A stretch of 64,000 bases of DNA from Halicephalobus mephisto. Taxonomy: Eukaryota > Nematoda > Chromadorea > Rhabditida > Panagrolaimidae. The first letter of the stretch is position 1, and each line of letters begins with the position of its first letter. Made by a program: the position numbers and the translations under genes. The stretch is taken from contig SWDT01000073.1 in the NCBI GenBank assembly GCA_009193035.1, positions 124,001-188,000 on the forward strand, written 5' to 3'. Of the stretch, positions 21,071 through 33,260 are shown piece by piece. The notes under the pieces were generated by a model. The model was not told the origin of the DNA, searched no databases, and was given only the letters and a program-made list of their open reading frames with translations.

Positions 21071-23985
21071 TTACAAGATTTGATTTAAAACTTTTTTTAA
21101 TAACAGCAACATACGATCAGTTCCAATCTCTGTCAAATGAGAGAAATCACAATATCGAGACAAGCCTGAAGGTTCGACTATAGGACATTTTGTCTTTCCA
21201 CAAAACAACTCAAAAGTAGGGATTACTAAGCACTTTTTACAATCTGATATTGCTGCCTGAATTCTAGTCCAAGCAAGAGTGATATTGTTTTCAACTTCAT
21301 TTCTTGGAAAGGTGAAGGAATCCAAAGAAGCCAAGGAGTGGTTGAAAGTGAGAATTCTAGCGATGTTTCCAGCATTCTTAAAAATAGGATTAAGGACTAG
21401 AGGAGTAGGTTCGAAAAAGATAATTTTCTTGGTATATTTTTCATACTCAGAGATTTCTTTTTTAATTCCAAGGATCGTAGTGTCGTTTTGGAGAGAAGCA
21501 ATTTCTTTAACAGGAATGGCGAGCTTCGATATATGATTGTATCTGAAAAGAGCTTTAGATCATAAAAATCACTAGAAGTATTACTGTGAAGAGAATTTGA
21601 GTTGAATTCTAAAGGGGAACAACGTGTAAATAATAGACTTATTAATACATTCGAAATTTTAAAAAATCATAAATTAAAAATGTAAAAATCCTTCTGCATT
21701 CGGTTTTCAGATTTTGTCGGAACTTTAGAGACAAGGGATTCACCTTACTACCTTCTTCCAACTACTTCTTGGAGTTGTTCACTTAAGTTTACAAAGATCT
21801 TACCTCGCCACATGAATGATGACATCGGGTTTCACCGTTTTCACAAAGGCTATGTTTTTGTTAATCATTCCTTCACAGTGCCATTTTGGGTCTTCTATCT
21901 TATTCAAGGTGTCAAACATCGTACAAGCTGCTCTGCTGACCAAGTACATTTTTCCTACATCAGGAAATTTCTTCAATCCCTTTACCGCTGTAACAGAGAA
22001 TCTAGTCGCAAAACTATTTCCTAATAAAGCTACAGTCTTGGTTCCATTCTTGTTTAGGTCAACGGTACAGCTGTGACTCCATCCCGTGTGATATCCGAAC
22101 GGCCGAAAGACACTGGATACTATAGAGTCGTTGTGGCAGTTGTGGATAGGGAGCTTGGAACAAGAAGCTCCCCAATGCGCATTCAACTTGATGATTTGAT
22201 TTATGGACAAGTTGGCACCAGGGTCTTTGGGTAGTTCTAATTTTTCTTCGAAAAGATTAAAGTTCAACAAAAGTGGATTAAAGCACAATATGAGAATGAT
22301 TCCAAAAATAGTTCCGGTTTGGATGATAAATGTCGTTTTCGTCGGGATAGTCTTGTCAAGAAACTCATACAGTAGTACTGTTCCAATTATGCAAATTGCA
22401 ACAATAAAAGTAAACCCAGAAGCACTGGAGTCAACGTTGGCGTACCGTCCAAAGACAATAACCGGCCAGTGAACAAGATAAAAACTGTACGAAATGTCTC
22501 CTAGATAGGTAAGGAATACATCAAGACAATAGGAATTGACAACTGTTCGTAGTACCCAGAATAAACAACGACTCCAGCCAACATTGTTGCTAAAACCCTC
22601 ACGGCGAACTTGTAAATGATTAGTGTCGATAGTTGCAGGTATAATAGACAAGAGAGTTAAAAGTATAAATCCTCCACAGAATAGGTTTCTATACTTCCCA
22701 TTAACATAAACTATGGGTTCAAAATTAGTTTCGTAGTTCTCGACCATGAGGAAAACAACAGTACCGACAAGGAACTGCCAGAGACGACAGAAAAGAAGTT
22801 CGAACTCCATGGTGGTTCCTCTCATAGTCCACTGAAGGAAGAGAGAGGAGAGTAGTATTGAGAGAACGAGTTGCATTCTGTAGGTTCTGTGGACAATGAA
22901 GTAGAGAAGTGGAGCAATCAAGTAATACTGGACTTCTACAGAGAGCGACCATGTGTGGAGAAGGAATTTGAATTCACTTGTCTTAAAATGCAATATTACA
23001 GTTTTTTGTTTGTTATTCAAATACTTTTCTTACAAATTTGATGACATTGTAGAAAGTTAAAAAAATGAAAAAACTTCCAGTGAGAATCTTTGAGATTACT
23101 CAAATCACTTGCAATTGTTTTCTAAAGTCTTCAGAATCAAGACCTATATCTACGCGCTTCTACAAATGACCTCCAGAATTTATGTTTAAACAAATTATAC
23201 GTGTAAATTAGTTTTTAAAATCCTGTTGTCTAGTAATACTTCATCTAAATATTTAGGAAATCTATTATATATCAAAATAAAGGAAGCTCCTATTTGACCA
23301 CTGGTTCATAAAATCCATATAATCATTGGTAAAGTTTAACAAAATAGTCAATTAGAACCTATTTTCTGACATTCCTAATTTACTGTTTTTAAACTTTAAC
23401 AAGAAATTAAAACCTAGTATAAAAAGTAGAAATGTTAATAGAACTAGTTTTATTGTTACTTTTTCATCTAGATTGTGTTTGACGTTACCATTTTAATTTC
23501 CGACAAATTATCGATTGTGCTTCTTTGTAAAAGATTTATATCTATTCGATTATGCACAAAATTGAAGTCAATTTTTACAAAGTCATTTAAAGTCTCACCA
23601 ATTCGAAATAACCTTCTTTTTCTAGCATTGGTGGTATATTCGAAGCAAAAAAGGAGGACCATTTTGCATCGTTGATCAGGAACCCATAATCCATGTGAAG
23701 TAAGATGAATTTCCCCGCAATTATGGTCAGTAAAATAAGTGCAAAATACCCTGGGAACAATCTCTTTGTCCGTTTCAAATAGAAATTCACTGCAGAGTTG
23801 ACAAACGAAAGTTCCTTTGAATTGTACAGTATCTTTGTCATCAGATACCCACTAATAACAAAGAAGACATCGACACCTAGATACCCTTGACCACAATATT
23901 CAGGAACCAGATGAAATATGAATACTGTTGAGATTGCCAGTGCGCGAAGCCACTGAATGTCATTTCGCTTTGAGAGGGGGTTCAT
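21071..23985 (-). CDS. OAC-type acyltransferase (acyltransferase 3 plus SGNH domain)
   Basis: Three minus-strand exons (23985-23599, 22981-21804, 21542-21071) encode 678 residues, the usual size of nematode OAC proteins. N-terminal half: acyltransferase-3 domain with DIQWLRALAISTVFIFHL (conserved Arg and His), GYLGVDVFFVISGYL, RTKRLFPGY, and HTWSLSVEVQYYL, across about ten membrane segments. C-terminal third: SGNH-like luminal domain with LLGNSFATRF in place of the usual GDS block, and a C-terminal CDFSHLTEIGTDRM, which holds the Asp-His pair. Such enzymes move acyl groups across a membrane onto surface or secreted glycans and lipids; substrates in worms are unknown. Intron 1 uses a weak TTTTAAG acceptor, but the protein reads through as expected (GYFEL/TSEFKFLLHTWSL). 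Part of exon 1 and intron 1 is duplicated downstream at 24928-25526. Confidence 0.9.
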
Positions 23986-24927
23986 TCTGGAACAGTGTGA
24001 TCAGTGGAATTCTTAAATAACAATTAGGTTTGTATTTTTGCTTAGATAAAGGCGATAAAAAGAATCCGTCTATTTGAGTGCTGCTCTGATGTAATTCAGA
24101 ATAACCAATAAGTCAGTGAAAAATAGTGAAAGCAAGAAGTGTATAAATTCCAAAATAAGTTTTGACTATAAAGATTTATGGTTTCTTTGCAAAGCTGACA
24201 TGAGTCGCTACTCTTAGTTCTCAGAAAATATTCCTCAAAGAGAATTATTAATAGGAAATAAGGTGCATCTCTATAGTACTGGTATTGTTATCATTCATGA
24301 TACTGTATGAAAAATCCTCATAATCATATAAGAGGTATCCTACGTAACTTTACACTTTTTTGGCACAATAATTAGATGTTTTTGAATTTCAACTAAAAAT
24401 GCCCAAAATAGGGTAATAAAAAGTATGAATTTAAAGTCAAACGTTGAGATTGGCCTTCAAAACCCAGGATACCGAACCTACGAATTCTGAAGACTTATCT
24501 TACTTCTAATTTCACATTCGGAATTTATGAATCCGATTTTCCCATTCTATATTGTTTGTGGAATTCTGAAGTCACTTTTTCCTATGCTAGAAAACAATAC
24601 AAAAAAAAACAAAAGTTATGTAAGATGCCTCTTAAGTAGATCATTTAGGTCAGTTTTTTGTAAGTTATATAAAAGCACAAGTTGCAATTCTCATCCGCAT
24701 AACTTTTTTAAAAATCCAAACAGTTGTAAATTTGTAAGCGTATATTCTCCGAACAATTCCATTAAATCTATAGAAATTGTTATAAAACAGAGAATCAAAT
24801 GATATTCTACACTGTTTTAATGAGCTTCATATCACAATAAACGAACACAATTCAATTTAATTAATAAAAGATAGTAGTAATTTGATGACTTTGGGGCAAG
24901 GAAATAGAACTTGAAATCTCTCATTGC
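23986..24927. other. Upstream region of the acyltransferase gene
   Basis: AT-rich. Nothing coding is recognised between the gene start and the duplicated segment. Confidence 0.4.
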
Positions 24928-25526
24928 AAATCTTTGAGATTACTCAAATCACCTGCAATTGTTTCCTAAAGTCTTCAGAATCAAGACCTATATCTACGCG
25001 CTTCTACAAATGACCTCCAGAATTTGTATTTAAACAAATAATATGTGTAAATTAGTTTTTAAAATCCTGTTGTCTAGTAATACTTCATCTAAATATTTAG
25101 GAAATCTATTATATATCAAAATAAGGGAAGCTTCTATTTGACCACTGGTTCATAAAATCCATATAATCATTGGTAAAGTTTAACAAAATATCCAATTAGA
25201 ATCTATTTCCTAGCATTCCTAATTTACTGTTTTTAAACTTTAACAAGAAATTAAAACCTAGTATAAAAAGTAGAAATGTTAATAGAACTAGTTTTATTGT
25301 TACTTTTTCATCTAGATTGTGTTTGACGTTACCATTTTAATTTCCGACAAATTATCGATTGTGCTTCTTTGTAAAAGATTTATATCTATTCGGTTATGCA
25401 CAAAATTGAAGTCAATTTTTAAAAAGTTATTTAAAGTCTCACCAATTCGAAATAACCTTCTTTTTCTAACATTGGTGGTATATTCGAAGCAAAAAAGGAG
25501 GACCATTTTGCGTCGCTGATCAGGAA
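24928..25526 (-). pseudogene. Duplicated fragment of the acyltransferase gene
   Basis: This 599-base segment is a direct repeat, about 96-97 percent identical by eye, of 23084-23682, an offset of 1844 bases. It copies the last 28 or so codons of exon 1 (including MLEKEGYFEL), the exon-1 donor, and most of intron 1. The neighbouring exon sequence is absent, so it cannot encode a protein. Homology starts and stops abruptly at both ends. It is a recent partial segmental duplication. Confidence 0.85.
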
Positions 25527-27377
25527 TATGCAAGCATGAAGGACGGATCTTAATCTGTCCTAAGTCCTATTTCAAAGCATAAAGCACCACTCAATCATCA
25601 AATACACTAAAAGTTCAACAGGACCAATTTTGGCAATCTAATAAGTAATCATCTTTAAACCTATCCAAGGCGGGATTGTTAGCAGTTTGACGAAGACATC
25701 TTTGTTCTTGTTAATAAATGTTAAACGAATAGTCGTGATCACGATTTGCAAGCACAGTGATAGCATACGATTTTTCATAGATTATTACGGTCTTTTATTA
25801 ACATTATTTCTCTCATAACAGTTGATTTTTAAAAACGTGTAGCTAACCGATAAGTTTATATGAACTATAATGAAATTAACTCCTTCATGAAATCTAACAA
25901 ATATGCTTTGCTCTTCTTCGTCAAAGTGATCCGGTAATGAAGAAATAAATAATCAAATGGAATTTTTGGAAAACTATCTTCAATTATGGAGATTTTTGAT
26001 ACTTTCAGAAATTGTTTGGTGTTCAATGAAAAATTTGTTGAATGCTCATAATTTACCGCCAATCTTTATTAAATCAATGAATGGAAAGGCAAAAATTCAA
26101 ACAAACTAATTATCGCAGCAATATTTCCGATTACAGCTTATTTAAATCTGGTTTAAATGTTGTACTTTATATATTATTAGATTCAAAATTAAATTCTACG
26201 CTAGATGATATATAATCTGTTAAGGTCAAATACCCAATAACCCCAGAAAGCCAGACTGTAAATTTCGCTTCAAAAACACGGATTTCGGTACTTTGTAATC
26301 ATGGCTCCAAACGATTATATGACCGAAATTTAGATCAAAAATAAAATGTTTTGTTATTTGTCTTCTAAATCGGTGATGTTGCCTGAGTCTGAAAAAATGT
26401 AACATTTAAACGTTGTAGCAAAAGAAATTTCTTTCTTATTGGGGGATTTCTTTTCATGTGTGTACAATTATACATTCTTACTGTATTAGGTTTCTATACT
26501 TGCGTTTTTTGTTCATAAAAAATAGGGAAATAACGCTACATTTTCATTCTTTTTATGCTACCGAACAATTGTATATCGTATTCACAAAAATCAAATTTAA
26601 ACTCCGTATTCAAAATCTAGTAATTTTTAATGTTCGAGTTTTAGAGATAGTGTTTATATATGTCAATACGACAAAACATAAATATTCACAAACTTTATGA
26701 GATGAAATATTGTTAACAAAAAGTCTCTTCATTAACAAACAGAAAAACTTTAAATGCCGATTATCATTTCCCCATAATTCTAATCCTATTATAAGCCTTG
26801 TTCACCACCCATACAGAACCTTCATTATATCTGTCATGAACCAAGTCCAAGACAGATCGTTCTATCACAAAGTTCATTGGAAGATTTTTAAATATCTCTA
26901 CTAATTATAGATTGAAGTTAAACAGAATTAAGTATATCCGCATATTAGCAATTCAAAGACTGCTAGAAAATTCTAGTTCTTATTCTCATTGGACAACTAA
27001 TATTCGTAACAAAATGCCAACAAATAGTTGGGCATCGTGAATCCCAATGCCAGTAATACTGCTGAGAAATACAAGAGGAGAGATAGACTGAAGTAAACAT
27101 TTTAGTCTATAACACTAATAAAAGTTCTTATCTAAACTACTGAAATGGCGAAAGGATTATCTGTAATTAACAAAAGTGCAAGAATCTTAATTGATCAGCA
27201 ATAAAAGGCAGAACTGATCTTCAAATCCTTTATTATAGTCCGTACTCAATCGTTTTTAGCACTACTCACAATGAAACTTATTGCTGTATATTACTTGTCG
27301 CGACATTAAGCGTAGCGAGAAAGGAGCGATCGTTCAGGAGAAACGATTCTACTTCCAGGAATGAAATGGAAAAGGTC
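25527..27377. other. AT-rich region with scattered coding-like minus-strand fragments
   Basis: No intact gene. Short minus-strand stretches look coding: about 25758-25635 (hydrophobic, ending TAG), 26062-25865 (ending in LDFMKELISL), and about 26893-26760 (containing NFVIERSVLDLVHD and EGSVWVVNKAYNRI). They do not join into a gene model and I do not recognise the families. They may be remnants of decayed genes. Confidence 0.3.
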
Positions 27378-27448
27378 GCTCTCGTAGCTTAAGAGAAAAG
27401 CACTTGCCCGGATAGCAAGACGATGAGGGTTCGATGCCTGTCGAGAGA
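27378..27448 (+). pseudogene. tRNA-like sequence, probably a decayed tRNA or tRNA-derived relic
   Basis: The sequence folds as a cloverleaf: acceptor arms CTCTCG/CGAGAG, D-stem GCTT/AAGC, anticodon stem CTTGC/GCAAG around the loop CCGGATA, and a T-loop TTCGATG in a weakly paired stem. Box A (TAGCTTAAGAG) and box B (GGTTCGATGCC) are close to consensus. Against a working gene: C instead of U at position 33, a G-A mismatch at the first acceptor pair, only two Watson-Crick pairs in the T-stem, no GG in the D-loop, and a GGA (Ser) anticodon without the long serine variable arm. Confidence 0.35.
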
Positions 27449-27549
27449 CATTTTTCCTTCCATATTAGTTTCGGACTAGAGGAGGCCAGATCTAGTTTTC
27501 CGACATTACCTTCAGATATCTTAATTCCATAGGTTTCACTTTTATTTAT

Positions 27550-28694
27550 TCATGATAAATATCTTCCAAAAACAATATCAACTCCATAATCTTTTAAACA
27601 ATTTTGATGGATAAAGCTATACTCACTCAAAGTATGATGAGCGCCGTTGATTTCGTAACTAAATAAGTAGTATCCACTCTGTGATAGTTTTCGTAAAAAA
27701 CCTAAGGTCCTCGTTGGAGTGCGTCCATGAACTTCAATTAGAATCTGCACATTGGAACGGTGATTAAATCGTCGGTAATTTCGTACTCAAACCCTTCTAT
27801 ATCTATCTTGAGGATGTCAATCTTACTTGTGTTTCTTAATTTTCCATAATCAGGTTTTTCATCCTTGAATTGTTTTTTTTTTTTTTTTTTCTGTTTTTCT
27901 TCCTTCTTTTCTTTTTTTTTTTTTTTTTTCTCTTGTTTGTTCTCCCTTTTTTTTTTTTTTTTTCGTGGTCTGCTCTTTTTTTTTTCTTTTTCTCTTTTTT
28001 GTCTTTTTTTCCCTTTTTTTTCCTTGAAATGTTTCCATAAGAGACCTCAGGTTATATTCATCTGCAGACTTGTTAGTTTTTTTGAAGAAATAAGGGCTTT
28101 CATGAATATTCCATTTGAATTTGTTATCCTTTGAAGCGTTTGGGAATTCTGATTATCTTTATCGAAGCTCCTGATGACGCACTTCTGATGAGTAAACTTG
28201 GCGAACTCTTCTTCAAAACTCGGTTCATTGTGGATTCCCATGGAGTAGACTGTACACTTTTCGACATCTCTCAAGTGAACAGGATTGCAGATCCATTTCC
28301 CTCCATCGACAACAGTCCCTATTCTGGTCAAATCCTTGCAGAAGACTTCAGGGACAAGAACATTGTAGAGAACCAGCCACCCATTGGCATCTTTAAGGGT
28401 TGTTAACTTTTGCTTTCGGATTTGGCTCTGATATTGATACAGCTCTATGGTTGCTGGATGAACTTCTGAAGGAGAGTGAAGTTCAAAGGTTTTGAATTCC
28501 TGTACCACAAGTTTGTCCAGATCTGAAACGAGAGGATTAGAGAGTAACTAGAAAAGTGAAAAATAGGTGAGAATTTTCAATTAAAGACTGTACTCACCAT
28601 TCAGTTTCTCATAAATTTTAGCAATATTCAGAAACAAAAAAATATTCAAGCATGCAAATCCAATCAGTAAGGCATTTTTGCAATTGGTAGACAT
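27550..28694 (-). pseudogene. FkbM-like methyltransferase-family gene with frameshifts
   Basis: Exon 1 (28694-28598) encodes a signal-anchor start (MSTNCKNALLIGFACLNIFL). Exon 2 starts at 28522 and carries the nematode family hallmarks: VVDGGKWICNP, CTVYSMGIHNEPSFEEEF, RSFDKDNQ. The reading frame then shifts: one base is missing in an A-run near 28076, after which the expected sequence (DEYNLRSLMETF) continues in the next frame. A purine tract of about 150 bases follows (27871-28020). Downstream, SKIDILKIDIEGFEYEITDD is back in the first frame, and a further one-base loss near 27746 shifts to QILIEVHG and the C terminus GVDIVFGRYLS, stop 27550. All conserved blocks are present in order. It is either a recent pseudogene or a gene damaged by assembly errors. 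Confidence 0.75.
27871..28023. repeat. Poly-T/C (polypurine on minus) tract
   Basis: A run of T tracts broken by single C or G bases lies inside the coding region of the FkbM-like gene. No GT or AG splice signals on the minus strand would allow it to be an intron. TTCAAGGA occurs at both edges, suggesting an insertion or expansion. Confidence 0.8.
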
Positions 28695-29207
28695 CTACCA
28701 ATATTTCTGCAATAAAACAGCCACCAACAACTGAATAGATTCAATGCTGCCTCGGAGCTGTGACGCATTTCCAAATAGTGCACTCACATATGACAGAGTT
28801 TCTACACGTTTAATCCTCGATTTTTACAATCAATAGTAGCCTTAAAGGTAGTAAAAGTATATTTGACAAAAGACGAACAGAACGTAAGGAATTCAAACTC
28901 GACCACACCTAAAAAGTTTCTTATTTACTTATATCTATTATAAAAATTAGCATTTAAGAGTATCAAATAGAGTAAATCACCTTAATAAGCTAGAATGCCA
29001 AATTTATTCAAATTTACCTGAAAATTAATGGAATATGTGACAGTAGTGAGTAATTACACAAATAATAGTCCAACTCGCACTTCATCTGTTGACACACACC
29101 ATATAAACTGGGTATAATCTCTTTATGCATATACATACTGTAAATTGATCTTTGTATAATGGACTCATTTAATAATAGATATATCGGAATAGTTATTTCT
29201 TACAGAT
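28695..29207. other. AT-rich intergenic DNA
   Basis: Nothing recognised. Confidence 0.4.
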
Positions 29208-29522
29208 TCAGTAAAAGTTCATAAGGATAACCAAAAAGTAAACAAGAAAGAATCTCTTCATCTGTAGTTGATAGAAATGTAATATTGAATTCATTATCAG
29301 TGGCTTTGGTGGATTAACATCGAATATTGGAGTTATCAGATATCCCAAGAGAACAAAGAGCATGAACTCATTGTTATTAGTCAAATCCATTTCTGAAAAC
29401 AAAATCTACATGTCAACATCAAGGAATCCTTGGAGAATGATCTCAGATCTCAAGAGAAATTTCAGAGCGGAGATGCTCGTGACTCCTCGAAGATACTGGA
29501 TATCTGGCCGTTTGTATTTCAT
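29208..29522 (-). pseudogene. Decayed OAC-type acyltransferase (N-terminal part)
   Basis: From an ATG at 29522 the minus strand reads MKYKRPDIQYLRGV and later GFLDVDM, then stops. In another frame it continues with FVLLGYLITPIFD and a helix ending MKRFFLVYFLVIL. These are the first blocks of an acyltransferase-3 domain in order (RPDIQYLRG, GFLGVDxFFVLSGYLI, KRIFPLYF), broken by a stop and a frame change, with the catalytic His segment scrambled. No later domain is present. It is related to the intact gene at 21071-23985 but too diverged to be a recent copy. Confidence 0.7.
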
Positions 29523-32500
29523 GTTTTTTGGTTTCACTATTGATCTATCTTCATCCAGAACTGCTTTGAAATAAGAACCAAAAAAGATACACTATATTAA
29601 ACTGTAATAAAAAGACAATGCTTAGTTATAAATATATTTAAGTAATATTGTTGTATGGGCAATAGCATTTCCGACAAAAATAATACATTATTGTTAATAA
29701 AATGATTTATTCTTTACCATGTCGTGGAATGTCTTCTTTATTATTAAAATTATTACATTATACCCGAAACAAGAGCTGAATGAACATTTATTATGCAAAC
29801 AACAGAGTTGTGTAATATCAAACTTTTTTGTAAAATTGAGCACTGAACAGTTCAATTCACTTGTTTCCATAGACGTAAATTAAAAATTCGTGCTGCTTAA
29901 CAACTACTTTACATAACTGCTTTTTCTATGAAAATTTAAGAGAAAAATTAAAGTTACTTTAATAGTGAAATGAAAATATCAAAAACAAACTATCGGAATT
30001 GATAAATTCAAAATATAAAATTAAAACTAGGAGTTGACCTTCAAAATACGAATATGTAAAATCTTGGATTTCAATCTTTTAAATTGAATTCGATTCATCC
30101 AGTTCTTTAAACGATATTTAATCTTTTAAATATTCAGTTGCTTTTTACACACCAACTTCTGAAGCCATAGTCTAAAGAGAATTCTAACAACTACTAATCT
30201 TCATCACCAATTATAAATATTTAGATAATTTGTTCTATAACTGGATTTCACATGCTTTGACAGCCTTTAGAATCTCCTATAAGCCAAATAAAACAAGACA
30301 TCGAAATTTTGTCCAATCAGAAAGTGGGATTTTGATATTTATGTAAGAAAATGAAGAAAATTTTCCCATTCATTAATAAATCATTTAACAATAAGATAAA
30401 TTGTGTAATATCAGGTTTTCAACTACGAAGTATTCATTTGTGATTAAATGTTCATAAGAATTTGAAATTAGAAATCACTAAGCAAGTCATAGATAAATAG
30501 TAATCAAGTATGATTCATTGTTGAATAATTATTTGATATATATCCTCAGAGAATTAAAGTAAAAGTGCCAAATAAAATATCGTTGGTTTTAGATGAGTGA
30601 TATTTGATTAATTTTCGATTAGGATTGAAGTTGCTGGTTCTTTAAATGTGATATAAATAATTTCCAATTCACCATTACTACTCATTCTATATTTAGAAAC
30701 TTTCAATTCCTTAGAATTTTTATCTCATCTCCGCTTTTTGATTGAAATAGTTGAATCTGATTTTTTTGTCCTCTGTCTTCTAATTTACGTTTTCTCTGAT
30801 TTCATACTGTAGATTTTAAAGTTTATTAAAACCTTAAAGAATTAAAATTTTAAAATCCACCAATTCAATTTTTATTGTTTAGTATTTCTTTTACAAAAAA
30901 TAGGATCTCTTCATTTCTGTATCTGCATGTGTTTTCGAGAATCGAATGACCTAAATTTAAAACAATTCTTACATTAATCTCCGATACTATATTCTTCTGA
31001 TCTTCATTTTGTAACTATATTTTCTAAGTAATCCTGAGTTTTATTATTTTTGTACATGTTACAATAAGTTCCTTTAAAATAAATCACAAAATACTTCAAA
31101 GTACAAATTTTTAATTCTGTTTGTAATGTTCCTCAATGCTAACTTCATATAGGTTTTTTGATACTAGAATGAATATCGTTAACAATAGTATCTTTGGGGA
31201 AGACTATGCGAAGGAACTATTTGTCTACACGAACTTTCTAGATAAATACTAATTGTATCAATTTACTGTAATCTGTAAAACCAATATTAGTCTTTTCTTA
31301 AACTTTTACGTCTATTGGGATCTAATGCATTAAGGTGTCTAGGGATAATTCCGAGTAGTTAATTTCTAAATTGTTGCTCTTTCGAACTCAGTATTTTTAT
31401 ATTCGTGCATCTAGGAAATAGCATATTTTTATTTACAACAGAATAATTCGGCGTTTAAGGAAAAAACAAACCTATTCATATAAATTGTACTTAAAATTGA
31501 AAACCACAATTAAAAAGCTTTAGAATAAGGTCTTACAGTATGTTTTCTACATTTGAGGAAGTCAAAATAATTTAGAGCAAATTTAAAGAAAATTAGTTAA
31601 AGGAATTTCTTATTTAAAAAATTATAATCAAGGATATTTATTACATTTTACATCATTTCCAATTTTTTTAGTGTCCTTCTTTTTAATTCAGTTAACTTCC
31701 TTTATTAACTTTCAAGACAAATTGTTCATAATAAATATCAGTAATATCATCTTTATTTTTTCTCTCATAAATATTTCCATCAGAATACCTGTATTCAAGA
31801 TCCTCAGATACGGTAAAATTCAACGATTCTAAAACGTCACTGGAAATTCTAATAACTCAGTTAAATGCGTGACTTCGGCTATCAAATAGGTGTATTATAC
31901 AGTATCTAATTATTTCATTTTTGCATTGAATTGGTAAACATCAAGGAAGTGAGTTAGTTACAGTGAAATACCACGAAACATTTTAATAAAACAATCGAGG
32001 TTTGGGGTTGGTATATAAACAAAATAAAACTACAAATTGGATCCAGAAGAATTATTAACAAATATGATGTAGTTCTTGTTACAGTAATGGTGGAGATTAG
32101 TGGCCCATTAGGTGGTTTATTTTTTATTTTATAATTATTAGGTAAATATAGTTATAAAAAATCAACTTCACTTTACAGTTAGCACTGAAATTTTACATTT
32201 TATAAAGCACGTGGAAAGTGTTTATTTTTGGTTCTTCAATTGATACAGAATAGACTTGTCTCGAAGAGGAGAAAGTCTTCTAGGAATAGTCCCTAAAATC
32301 CCCTAGAACAAAACAAGTTTCCAAGGGATAGATTGATACTTTTGAGGTTTTAAATAGCGAAAACTTGATAAATAATGGAATGGTTTCTATAATCATGATC
32401 TTTGTTTAAAATTTTTCCCGGATACTTGTCCAATTGAAAGCTTCGAGAATAGGTCTGAAAAATGATTGTTCTAAGTATTTTCCTTTAATTAATTATTTCC

Positions 32501-33250
32501 ATTTTTTCCTGTATTCATATCTTATGTAGTCTTCCTCAATGGAGGCAATCAACATCACAGTTTCTTAAATTAAACGAATTTTATCTTCTTAGTCAAGACC
32601 ACGTCAGAAATTTGGAACTATATTTTCAATCTCATTGATATAGATTTCTCCTTCAATTGTATAATAGTTCTAAAGATAATGCAGATTCCTGTGTATTATT
32701 GTTGCCTTGTGTGAATAATCCCGTTGGCCTTGATCATGACTAAACGTTCATTTTAACAAGAATACATCTCCAGGGAATTCTTACATTGAAAACAAATTTT
32801 ATAATTGTTGATAAAGATTTTCAGAGTTCTTAATAATTGGTAGTATACGGTTGCATATTTTTGGTTTCAGGTGACAATATCCGAATACATTAAAGTGAAC
32901 AATTAGAAACTGGTAAGTGAATTTACAAACCTCTAGAGACCGGTACTGTAACTGTGATTTTCAAGGATTCTGAAGCACAAAAATTTGAATGATTTCGATC
33001 TTGCGAAATTGTCAAAGATTTTTTAAAATTATATAAGACCGGGAACTTCTACAGAGTTTTTCTAGATGAAAAAGTTTTTAACCTAATCTAGAAATACAAA
33101 TCTGAGTTTATTTATTTATCAGTAATGAATATTTTGTATTGTAATATAATTTTGTGGATAGTTTCAATTATTTGATAGAAATGCTCATTGTTTCCTCGTG
33201 TTCGCGATTACAGTAATTCAATCCAAATGGACTTAAATTGTCTTCTTTCC
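29523..33250. other. Gene-poor AT-rich stretch with coding-like scraps
   Basis: No intact gene. The minus strand has several exon-like pieces: 31839-31692 (after a TTTCCAG acceptor, with VSEDLEYRYSDGNIYER and stop TAA), about 32310-32220 (after TTGTTCTAG, with GTIPRRLSPLRDKSIL), and pieces near 32440, 32520 and 32670. A plus-strand 27-codon frame starts at 31170. They do not assemble into a recognised protein. The rest shows only AT-rich sequence. Confidence 0.3.
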
Positions 33251-33260
33251 AGAGTTCGAC

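Noticed and set aside
27865..28134. Plus-strand frame of 89 residues made mostly of Phe
   Set aside because: By-product of the T-rich tract. The coding strand here is minus.
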